A stretch of 64,000 nt of DNA, taken from positions 6,703,950-6,767,949 of the forward strand of contig JASKMD010000004.1 of assembly GCA_030144725.1 (NCBI GenBank), given 5' to 3'. Positions 35,701 through 47,700 of the stretch are shown here, one piece after another. Within the stretch, counting starts at the first letter, position 1; the number at the start of each line of letters is the position of its first letter. The position numbers were made by a program, and so were the translations under genes. Under the pieces are notes generated by a model. That model did not search any database, had not been told where the DNA came from, and worked only from the letters and a program-made list of their open reading frames with translations. The DNA comes from Haematococcus lacustris. Its lineage: Eukaryota > Chlorophyta > Chlorophyceae > Chlamydomonadales > Haematococcaceae.

Positions 35701-38700
35701 TCGAGGACTATGCGCTAGAGCCCGGGGCCAGCAGCATGGACCTGGTGCTCTTCAGGGACGCCCTGCACCACATCTGCAGGTATGCCCGCGGCCCCTTACC
35801 CTCAAGGGCCCACTGTGTGACGCATGCGGTGTACCTGGCACTTTGGGAGTGCTGCTGCTGTTGCTGCATGGTTCGGCACCTCTGCATCCTAGGATGGCCA
35901 TTGGCTGCTGCTGCCACCCACCACAACCGCCTGCTGCTGTCACCCACCACAACCGCCTGCTGCTGTCACCCACCACAACCACCTGCTGCTGCCGTCCACC
36001 ACAACCGCCTGCTGCTGCCACCCGCCACACCCACCTGCTGCTGCCACCCACCACAACCACCTGCCACCTGAGCGTGGTATCGCCCTGATCATGGTAGCAA
36101 TGACTGTTTTCAATCTCCAATCATGCTCGCCTCGTGTTGCTGGGCTGCCGCAACAGGATTCATCGCATCCTGTGCCAGCCGCGTGGCAACGCCCTGCTGG
36201 TGGGCGTGGGTGGCAGCGGGCGCAAGAGCCTCAGTCGCCTGGCCACCTTTGTGGCAGAGCTCAAGTGCTTCACCATCGAGATCACCAAGAACTATCGTAT
36301 TGTGAGAGCCCTGGAGGAAGCAGGCACAGCATGTGCTGAAGAAAAATAGCCCCTGTGTGCCTGGCATGGCATTGGATAGCTTGGATATGGTACCTCATGC
36401 ACCTCATGTGGTAGCCGATGTGGTGGTGGGAGGGAGCCTGAAGTGCAGGGGTGAGGAGAGGGTTGCAGAGGGCAGAGTTGCAATGCTGTGAATGCTGTGG
36501 CGCTGGTGAGCTCCCTCTCAGTTTACCGCATTCCTGCCAGGCACGAAACCAGAACCAGCACCACCTTGGCCAGCTGCATCCAGACTTCACCTCTGCCACC
36601 GCGGCATAGTCTGACAGCAGTCTGACTCTTGCTGCGGCTCCCACACAGACTGAGTTTCGTGAGGACCTGAAGGGCCTGACGCGCCAGGCAGGGTGTGCCA
36701 ACAAGCCCACCGTCTTCCTCTTCGACGAGACCCAGATCGTGTTCGAGACGTTCCTGGAGGACGTGAACAACATCTTGACGTCAGGGGAGGTGCGGCAGCT
36801 TACTTTGCTGCACTGCTTGCCCATTGCCTGCTGCACCACCTGATCTCATGCTGGGAGCAGGGAAACCCCTGCCTTGCCCAGGTTCATGTCGACACAGTGA
36901 CTGGCTACAGCCAAACTTCGTGACAGCCTCGTGACAGAGCCTCGTGGCTATGGGCATTAGGCAGCATTAGGAGACTCCGTCATGTCCACCCTCCTCCGCC
37001 GCCCCAGGCAGCGTCTCAGCTTACTCGACCTGCTCTGCTGGCCCCAGGTGCCGAACCTGTTCCCCAAGGACGAGCTGGGCACCATGCTGGACGAAGTGCG
37101 TGCCGCAGCCAAGGCCGCGGGCGCTGGCGAGACGCAGGAGGCCCTGTACGCCTTCTGGCTGGAACGCGTGCGCACCAACCTCCACGTCATCCTGTGCCTG
37201 AGCCCCGTCGGCGACACATTCCGCGAACGCTGCCGCATGTTCCCCGGCCTCGTCAACTGCACCACCATCGACTGGTGGGCGAAGGCATTTGGTGACGCAG
37301 CTGCTGCGCAGCTGCCGTGGACATTGAGAGCGAGCACATGCACTAGCTCGAGTATACTTGGACGCATTCGCCACCTTGGAGCTTCTGGAGCTCGAATATT
37401 CTCAAACACACCGATGAGCACTGACACCATTTTGCCTTCTCACTTTTACAGTGTATTGCTGCACCTGGCCATTACTATCACTGCCTCCCACTGAACACGC
37501 CAAAACCACAAACTTATTGTGTATGGCAATTGATGTACTGGCCTTGCACATAGCAAGCTGTGTTGTGTTCTGCAGTGCGGCGTCAGCAATAAACTGCTCT
37601 GGTGCTTCTCCTCCTTGCAACTCTGCAGGTTCACGGAGTGGCCTGCAGATGCCCTGTTCGAGGTGGCCAGCAAGCAGCTGAGCGCTGTAGACCTGGGCAG
37701 TGCGGAGGTCAAGGCCAACGTGTGCAAGGTGGGGTGTGCCAGCTTAGCCTCCACCCGCCCACCTGCCCACCCACCAGTCCAAGGAGCCCTATCCTTGGCT
37801 TCTCCCAGTGAAAAGGCAACAATTTCATTTGTTGCCCAAACAGTCGTCTTCCTACCTGGCCTGTGGTCCTGTTGGCCACAGGTGTTTGTGACAGCCCACC
37901 AGAGCGTGGAGGCCACCAGTGCCAAGATGGCTGCAGCCCTGAAGCGCAAGAACTACGTGACGCCCACTAACTACCTGGAGACGGTGAGGGGCATCACACC
38001 ACACCAGTGCCGGCTGAGCATGCCCACGGTGGCACGACCTGCTGCCTAGCCCCAGCCCTGGCTCAGCTGGAGAATCTGGATAGGCAGGGCAGACTGGGGA
38101 TAGAGGGCATCCTTTGAAACTGTTTGTGCTACACCCAACCTGCCTCCCCAAGGCCTGCTTCTGCCGTGGCTGCTTCTATGCACACCAGCATAGCTGTTGC
38201 TCGGGCCGTCCTTCTAGCACGCTGATGCAGTCTGGCTTACATGCCATCACAGCTGGATGGGCTGTGCTGCACTCTTACCTAGGCATTGCCCTAATGTTCA
38301 CAACATCAGCCACTTTGTTTAGGCTAGGTTTAGCATGCATGCATGCAGTCAGCTCACTACTGCGTCGGGAGCTACTCACCTACTTACCATTACTGCTTCA
38401 ATCATATCAGCCAGCTCAATGACTGGACCCTCCATGTTGATCATGCCAGGAAACTATAAAATACTAAATCAGACCCCCCAAAGCAGCTGGCATACCACTT
38501 GGGTGGCTAAGGTTGCCACGGTACTTGTGCCCCACTCTCCCAGGTGCGCGGCTATGTGAGCCTGCTGGCTGAGAAGCGGCGAGAGCTGGGTGACAAGGCC
38601 AACAAGCTGAAGGGGGGCCTGGAGAAGCTGGCAGAGACCAGCGTGCAGGTGAGGGGCAGGAGCAGGGGCAGGGCACCAAGCCCAGTGTAGTGCAGCACAC

Positions 38701-41700
38701 CGGCCGAGCCCCGCAGGGCAGGTGGTCCCCTCCATGGTGTCTGCCATCACATGCCCTTGTCTTCCTCAGGTCAGCTACCTGACCAGGTTGTAGCACAGTC
38801 GTCTGGGTCACAATTCGTAGCATAGCTTGTGCAAGGTGCAAGCTTTCTGAGGCTGTGGTCGAGCTTACAAGAAAGGTTTAGGATTAGGGTTAGGGTTAAG
38901 GTCAGGGTCAGGGTTCGTGGCTGAGTTGCATGCCCCTTGCGCGTCTGCTGGTGTGCCGATAGCCATGCTCCTTGTTAGCTAGCTTGTTCACCATCTACTA
39001 GGCCACCACCTTGCCTGCTGATCACTGCTGTGGGGCTGCTGCAGGTGGCGGCCATGAAGAAGGTGGCTGAGGAGAAGAAGGTGGTGGTGGCTCAGGCCAA
39101 GACTGATTGCGAGGAGCTGCTGGTGGAGATTGTGCAGGACAAGAGGGTGGCCGATGAGCAGGAGAAGCAGGTAATGAGGGCAGGGGCAGATGGGGGGCTG
39201 ACCCGGACAGGCCTGTGGCCATCACATCACAGTGCAGCTGGCCACCGCTCCCCTGTGTGCGTGTGCGCGTGTCTGATACCAGGTCAACGCAGAAGCCATG
39301 AAGATCGGCAAAGAGGCAGATGAGGCCAACCTCATAGCCAGCCAGGTCCAGACAGAGCTGGACAAGGCCCTTCCGGCACTGCAGGTGGGCACACACCAGG
39401 GCATGGCGGCTAGGCCACGATGGCCCAGGCTGGACTGGAGTAGACCCTGGTCGCCTGCACGGCACAACCAGCCCACAGCTTCAGCGCTGCCCTGCCAGCT
39501 CCGCCCTGACATCCTCTGGCTGGTGATTATTTCATCGAGTTGCTGTTAAGCACGGCCCAGGAGCCATACTAGGTTGACGGTTATGTGCTGTGTGACACCA
39601 CCATCATCTACTGGACCAGGCTGACGGCCATGACCGTGAGAGAGCGTTATCTTCTCCGGCTTGTGTCTAAGTGGCTGCCAGGGGTATGTGTTGTCGACAT
39701 GCATGGCTGCTCCCAATGCACGAACTACCCTAGCCACTGGGCCGGCTCAATTCGAGTTTGACTCAGCACGACTTGACCTGGCTCAGCTCATCCTGGCTTG
39801 GCTTGGCTTGGCTTGGCTTGGCTTGACTGATATCCTGCCCAGGCTGCTGAGGAAGCACTGAACGTGTTGACGAAGAAGGACATGTCTGAGTTGAAAGCCT
39901 ATGCCAAGCCGCCTGCCCTGGTAGAGCTGACCCTGGCGGGGGTCATGACAGTGCTGCGTCGCCCAGCCACCTGGGATGAGGCTAAGAAGCAGCTGGGTGA
40001 CGCAAGCTTCATGACCAAGCTGCTGGAGTTTGACAAGGACAAGCTGGACGACTCACTGCTGAAGAAGATCGGAAAGTTCACTGTGGTGAGGCACTGCCTG
40101 TTCAGGCATGGCATGCACTGCAACCTGCCCTAGCACAAGCATGACATGAGCGCTTTGCCCTGTAGGCCCCTGTCCCGACAAAAGCAGGAAGTTGTATGCG
40201 GATGACATATGGGCCCTGACTGACTTACCCGGCCCAGCTTGACCTGACCCAACCTGACCTGACCCGACCCGACCTGACCTGACCAAACCCAGCCCGATCA
40301 AACCTGACCTCACCTCACCTGACCTCACCTCACCTCACCTCACCTCACCTCACCTCACCTCACCTCACCTCACCTCACCTCACCTCACCTCACCTCACCT
40401 CACCTCACCTCACCTCACCTCACCTCACCTCACCTCACCTCACCTCACCTCACCTCACCTCACCTCACCTCACCTCACCTCACCTCACCTCACCTCACCT
40501 CACCTCACCTCACCTCACCTCACCTCACCTCACCTCACCTCACCTCACCTCACCTCACCTCACCTCACCTCACCTCACCTCACCTCACCTCACCTCACCT
40601 CACCTCACCTCACCTCACCTCACCTCACCTCACCTCACCTCACCTCACCTCACCTCACCTCACCTCACCTCACCTCACCTCACCTCACCTCACCTCACCT
40701 CACCTCACCTCACCTCACCTCACCTCGCCTCGCCTCGCCTCGCCTCGCCTCGCCTCGCCTCGCCTCGCCTCGCCTCGCCTCGCCTCGCCTCGCCTCGCCT
40801 CGCCTCGCCTCGCCTCGCCTCGCCTCGCCTCGCCTCGCCTCGCCTCGCCTCGCCTCGCCTCGCCTCGCCTCGCCTCGCCTCGCCTCGCCTCACCTCACCT
40901 CACCTCACCTCACCTCACCTCACCTCACCTCACCTGGCCTGGCCTGGCCTGGCCTGGCCTGGCCTGGCCTGGCCTGGCCTGGCCTGGCCTGGCCTGGCCT
41001 GGCCCGACCCGACCCGACCCGACCCGACCCGACCTGACCTGCAGAGTCCGGAGTTCACCCCTGAGGCGGTGGGCAAGGTGTCTCTGGCGGCGCGTGGGCT
41101 GTGCTTGTGGGTGCGCAGCATGGAGACGTATGGCCACGTGGCCAAGGAGGTTGCGCCCAAGCGTCTGAAGCTCAAGATGGCGCAGGACACACTGGCCAAG
41201 AAGCAGGCCGCGCTGCGCACAGCCCAAGAGGCGCTGGCCACGGTGCTGGCCAAGGTTCAAGCGCTGAAGAACAAGTGGGTGGCCTGTTGATGATGGCCAG
41301 GCCTTGATGACCTGGTGGCAGGCCTGGGTAGCCTGGGCAGGACACACAGCAAGCAGCAGTGGGGGAGACAGCTGCCACCTCCCACCTACCTGGTTGAGCT
41401 GTTCAAGGCTAAGAGCGTCTACCATGATACATGTCTTGCCCACAAGCATGGCGTATTGTCACCATCCATGCGTGATTGGGACCTTGACATGACCTTGGTG
41501 GTTGCATGCAACCCTTGTGGTTGCAACACGTTGGCCATGGCTTGTGTGCTGGCTACCTCAGGTATGACGACAGCACGGGCCGCAAGCGGGCTCTGGAGGA
41601 GGAGCTGAGCGACCTGGAGGGCAAGCTGGAGCGTGCGGAGAAGCTGGTCACGGGCCTGGCGGGCGAGCGAGTGCGCTGGTGGGTGCCGGAGGTGTGCGCC

Positions 41701-44700
41701 AGGGTGGCAGCTGTGATGCCACCACTGGCCGAATATGCCTGTTGGCAACTGTACTATGCCTGTAGCACTACCTGGCTTCTGCATTGTGCATCACTGCAAA
41801 TTCCTCTCCGCTGCTGGCGCCGCTGCTGCTGCCAATGCTGCTGCCAATGCTGCTTACCTTCTCGTGTCCCTCCTGCCCATTGGCTCCTGATGTTGCAGGG
41901 AAGGGTCCATCTCCGACTATGAGGCAGCCATGACTTGCCTGCCCGGGGATGTGGTGCTGGCCTCCTCCTTTTTGTCCTACGCCGGCCCCTTCCCTTCAGA
42001 GTACCGTGACGACTTAGTGAAGCATACCTGGCTGCCGCAAGTGAGTGCACACCGCCCACATACATGCCATGCATACAGGGTTACCCCTAGCTGGCCAGCT
42101 GATATGTTGAGGCCTTGCCCCTCGTCCTGGCCTCTACAGCCCTTAGGCACCCACCCATCTCATCTCACAGCCGCTCAGACAGTTGTGCATGCAGGCGCCC
42201 CTTAGCTTGACAGCTTGGATGTCAGGCATGGCCCCACCCAGCTCATCCTTGACACAACAGCCCCTGTCCTGCCTTGACAGCTCCTGGTCTGACCCATCCT
42301 TGCGTCATCTTGGGGCGTCTTGTCTGGTGCTGCTGTGTGGTGATCTTGTGCTGCTTTAAAGGATGCCTCGATCCTACCCCTAGCCCTAGCCCCTCCGTCA
42401 TCCCAGAAGTCATGGGTGGCGTGCCTTGCAGGTCAAGGCCCTGGCCATCCCAGCCAGTGAGCACTTTGACTTTGCGCTGTTCCTGGCCGACCCTAAGGCC
42501 GTGCGCGACTGGAACATTCAGGGGCTGCCATCAGACTCCTTCAGCACCGAGAACGGGGTCATGGTCACGCGCGGCCGGCGCTGGCCGCTGATGGTCGACC
42601 CTCAGGTTTGGCACTGTCAGGCTCAATTACTAGTGCACAGCTCTGCGACCAGGATCAGTTGCGCAGCTCTTGCACGCTGCTGGCTTTCCAGCCGTACAAC
42701 TTGCACAAGGCTGTACAGCCACACTGTGTCTACAGAGCCTCCAGGGGAGTATCCACTGATCTCTTGGCTGCTGTGGTTGCAATAAAGGGCGCATGCAGCC
42801 GCATGAAGGCAGTCTGCAGTCCGTGTAGCACCATTGCTTGATTCTAGGGTTTGCGATGAGAGGGGTCCATGTTGCTCATGTGACTCCATGTGGCTGCAGG
42901 GCCAGGCCAACAAGTGGGTGAAGAACATGGAGAAGGGCCCGGGAGGTCTGAAGGTGCTGAACCTTCAGATGGCTGACATGGCGCGCCAGGTGTGGCTCAT
43001 GATCTGGGAGCAGGATGGGGTGGAGGAGGGCTAGGTGCCTGAGACAGGGGGACAGGCCACAAGGTGTAGAACCCAACACAGTGTGAAGTCAGCATCCCCT
43101 GTGTTCCGGTGCCAGGTCGTGGGACCTCAGCCACTAGCCGGCTTGCCTTTCGTCTATGTGTCTCTTTCATGCGTACCAGTTGTCCCTTGCTGTGATCATC
43201 ACCGTGGCCCCCGCTTTGACCACCGTGACGTGCTGTGGTTGGGTGGCAGGTGGAGAACGCCATCCAGTTTGGCAATGCGGTGTTGCTGCAAGACGTGCTG
43301 GAGGAGATGGACCCCATCCTGGAGCCAGTGCTGGCCAAGAGCTTCATCAAGCGAGGCAACCAGCTGCTGATCAAGTTAGGAGACAAGGAGGTTGACTACA
43401 ACAAGGTCAGCTGCACGCACACACCCAGCCAATGCTGCAATGGTTGACCGGACCTTCTCATATTGTTCTGCTCATGACCAGCTAGAACTGAAGTGACAGC
43501 GGCCTTGCAAGCCCTGGCCTGGATGTGGCTGAAGGTAGTCCACTGTGGGCCCACTGCTGCTGTCGCTGCTGCTGTAGGACTTTCGACTGTACATAACCAC
43601 CAAGCTGGCCAACCCGCACTACACCCCGGAGATCAGCACCAAGGTCATGATCGTCAACTTCGCGGTGAAGGAGGCTGGGCTGGAAGCGCAGCTGCTGGCA
43701 GCGGTGGTGCGAGCGGAGCGCCCGGACCTGGACAAACAGAAGAACGACCTCGTGGTGAAAGTCGCGGCCGGGAAACGTACCCAGGTGGGATTCGAACCCG
43801 TCACCTAGGCTATGTCACGAAGGTATACCCACATGAAATGATTGTACATTCCCTTCTCCTGCAATCTGCCTGTACCACCGCACATTCTCCGTACGCTACG
43901 TGCTTCAGCGCGCTGTCTGTGCAGGCGGACCTGGAGGATACCATCCTGGCTCTCCTGAGCAGCGCCACTGGCAGTTTGCTGGACAACGTGCAGCTGATCA
44001 ACACCCTGGACGCGAGCAAGACCACCTGGGAGGAGGTCAACATCTCCCTCAAGGTGATGCCCTGCAGCCAGCTGTCTGCTGCACCCCGCCCAGCCCATGA
44101 CGTGTTGCAGTGCTTGCATACAGGCTGACAGTCTCCCTGGCGTGGTTCTGGCATTGCTCAGGCGTGGGTCACGAGCTTGGCCCAGCAGCCTGGGTGTGCT
44201 GCATCCTCACTCGTTGCATGACACGGCTTGCTTATATGCTTGCGTAACACCTGTGCTGCCAGCAAGGGGTGGGGATGATTGGCAGTGTCCATGCCTGCCC
44301 TGTTGCTCGAACAGGTGGCTGAGGAGAACTCACGCAAGATCGAGGCAGCCAGTCAGGCATACCGGCCCTGCTCCGTGCGAGCCTCTGTGCTGTACTTCGT
44401 GCTCAACGACCTGGCCACCATCGACCCCATGTACCAGTTCAGCTTGGACGCCTACAACGACCTTTTCCTAATTTCTATCCGCAACTCGCCGCGCAGCGAC
44501 GTGCTGCAAGACCGCATCAAGTCGCTGAACGAATATCACACGTAAGTTAGGAATACAAACATGCCCATAGTCCTCCCCCATCACCCTGCAGAATGGAAGG
44601 CACAGTAAGAGTGCTCACTGTCACTGCCCTGTCTGGTTGTCGGCCTCCTGCCTACTGTGCAGGTACGCTGTGTACAAGTACACCACCAGGGGCCTGTTTG

Positions 44701-47700
44701 AACGCCACAAGCTGCTGCTGGCACTGCAGATGTGTGTCCGCATCCTCACCACTGCCAACCAGGTGCGTGCTAACCCTGGCAAGGTGTGGCCATCCAAACC
44801 CAACCCAACCCAACCCAACCCAACCCAACCCAACCCAACCCAACCCAACCCAACCCAACCCAACCCAACCCAACCCAACCCAACCCAACCCAACCCAACC
44901 CAACCCAACCCAACCCAACCCAACCCAACCCGGACCGGGAGTGGTTGCAGCATGGGTGGAGATGAGGTGTAGGATGCCTTGTGCCATGTGTCCTGGCCAC
45001 AGGTGAATGTGGAGGAATGGAGCTTCTTCCTCAAGGGCGGAGTGGTGCTGGACCGCAGCACGCAGGTCAGCACCCGCACTGCACAGCTGTTATCCTACCA
45101 CCCCGCTAGATAGCACCGGCTAACCTCAGCCTCGCCCCAGGCTGTGGCGTAGCTCCCTCATAGGTCTTGTCAGGGCAGTGTGAGGGCTGGTCTGTGGCTT
45201 CCAGCCCATGCTTTTCACTTATCTTCCCAACACGGTGGCTGTCTTTCCAACCTTATGTTCTCTGTGTTGAAGCAAAGCCGACTGACGACTGCCATGTGTC
45301 ATTGATGATGGTGATGGTGAAGCCACCCGATGTGCTTGTCTGCTGCTGACCAGTGTCCCACCCTGTACTTGTTGCACTGACAAATGTCCAAACCAACCCC
45401 TGCCGCTAACTGTTTGCCCACTTTCTATCTCACTCCCGAACTCTCCACCCTCACTCCCCACCTCCATTTCTCAGGCTGCTAACCCAGCTCCTCTGTGGAT
45501 CAGCGAGGAAGCCTGGGACAACATCAGCGAGCTGGACAGCCTGCCCAACTTTAAGGGCATCATCAGCTCCTTTGACAACTCCGGGGAGTGGGAGCGCTGG
45601 TTCAGACAGGTAGGTCGGTGATGACGGCAGCGCAGTGATGGTGATCCAAGGCTGCAACTGGGTAGAGCTTCGCCACGTGCAGCCAGATTATCCTGCACAA
45701 GTAGTGTTTTGTTCTCGTATGAAATATGTGTGCACAGACTCGAGAGCGAACCTGCCCAAATCCTTGCTTGTTTCACCCAGCTCTTCCCCTATGCACGGCT
45801 CTTTGCCTCGATCCACCCCCTGGGTGCGAGGTCTGTTATCTGTTGTATATCCCACCAACCCTTGTTACATCCTGTCCCTCATCCTGCGTTTGCTGTGGCA
45901 TGTCCTATACCCAGTCCGCTTGTCTTTGAGTCCCATACACTCTTGTTCCCATTCGCAGGCCGAGCCTGAAGCCGCAGAGTTGCCCAGCGAATGGGAGTCA
46001 AAGTGCAACGAGCTGCAGCGTCTGCTGCTGGTGCGCTGCCTGCGCCCCGACCGTGTCATCTTCTGCGCCACCTCCTACGTCGCGAACGCCCTGGGCCGCA
46101 AGTTCGTGGAACCCCCGGTGCTCGACCTCGCAGAGACAGTCGCGGACTCCACGCCCGCGTCCCCACTCATCTTTGTGCTGTCGGCGGGTGTGGACCCCAC
46201 GGATAGCCTGCGCAAGTTGGCAGCGGTAAGTCGCGTCGATTCGCCACCGTCCGTTGGGGTTCGCCACCGTGCTCAGGGACCTGTGCAGGCCAGGCGGCTG
46301 ATAGTGGCGGTAGCGACTGCCTGCCACATCATCAGATAGTTGTCAACTTTTGACCTGGCCCCTTGCAGTGCAAGCCCATCCCTCACCACCCCCTCGTGAG
46401 GCACCGTGCAGACCACTCACGACCTGTGGCCTGTATTCTTCCAGGTCACTGGCTGCACCTCTGCACCTGTCTGTCCACCTCCTCCCGCTGCATGCTGTAG
46501 GAGCGTGGCATGGGACCCAAGTTCTCCACTGTGGCCCTAGGCCAGGGCCAGGCCCCCCTGGCCACTCGGCTCATTGAGGACGGGCTGCGTGAGGGCAACT
46601 GGGTGTTCCTAGCGAACTGCCACCTCATGACCTCCTGGCTGCCCACACTGGACAAGCTGATTGAGGGTTTTGAAGCACGCCGGCCCCACGAGAACTTCAG
46701 GTATGACTTGAGGCAGGCAACTGTACATAATCCAACAAACCATTCACACTCACTAGTGTGTGATGTACCATACTGCGGCCTCCCCACTTGCAGCCAATGG
46801 CAGGTAGGCCTGGGCTGGTTGCCGGGGAATGGGTTTGTGTAGGTTGTAAGTAGACGGAACTGCTGTGGTGTTTTTAAAAATGTTTCATGTCTGTGTGTAT
46901 GTATCAGTGGGCTTGTACAAAGGTGGAGGCAAGAAGTTCCTATTGCTCCTGCTCTTCTTCTGCAGGCTCTGGCTATCCTCCTCGCCCTCTCCGGCCTTCC
47001 CCATCGCCATCCTCCAGCGCGGCATTAAGATGACCACCGAGCCCCCCAAGGGCCTGCGAGCCAACCTGCTGCGCCTGTACAACAGCATCACGGACGACAG
47101 CTACGCGCAGTGCAAGGCCGCCGCCAAGTATCAGAAGCTGCTCTTCTCCCTCACCTATTTCCACAGGTGCGACCGGCGACGCGCGGCGCGCGTGTAATGG
47201 CCTGCTGGCAGCGCGGCGACAAGAGCTAACGCGCATGTGCACGTGCTTGCGCGCAGTGTGTTGCTGGAGCGCCGCAAGTTCCGTACTCTGGGACTGAACA
47301 TTCCGTACGATTTCAACGATACGGACTTCGGCGTGTCAGACGACCTGCTGAAGACATACCTCGACTCGTACGAGACGACGCCCTGGGATGCGCTGAAATA
47401 CTTGATCTCTGAAGCCAACTACGGAGGGCGAGTGACGGATGAGCTGGACAGGCGCGTGCTAGCCAGCTACTTGAATAAGGTAAGGCAACCGCACCTTCAT
47501 CTGCATCAGGATGCAGTGTGTCACTTGGCAGTGGATGAACTAGCTTAGAAAAGCATTCATCGTCCTTCTCACGTCCGTTCTCCGTCCTCCACCCACCATC
47601 TGCAGCCACCCCATCTTGTCACCAGCATTATTTCGATCAATGCAGCAAAATGTGACCATGAGAGTGACTGCCGTACCTTCCCTTGAACCCTGCAGATTTG

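Noticed and set aside
43781..43806. tRNA T-arm-like GGGTTCGAATCCCACC on the minus strand
   Set aside because: It overlaps a dynein exon end and no A-box, anticodon arm or acceptor stem could be built in the next 60 bases. Probably chance or a tiny tRNA-derived scrap.
44593..45006. Pro/Thr/Asn-rich ORFs
   Set aside because: Produced by the CCCAA array in a dynein intron; the real exons are 44663-44762 and 45003-45065.
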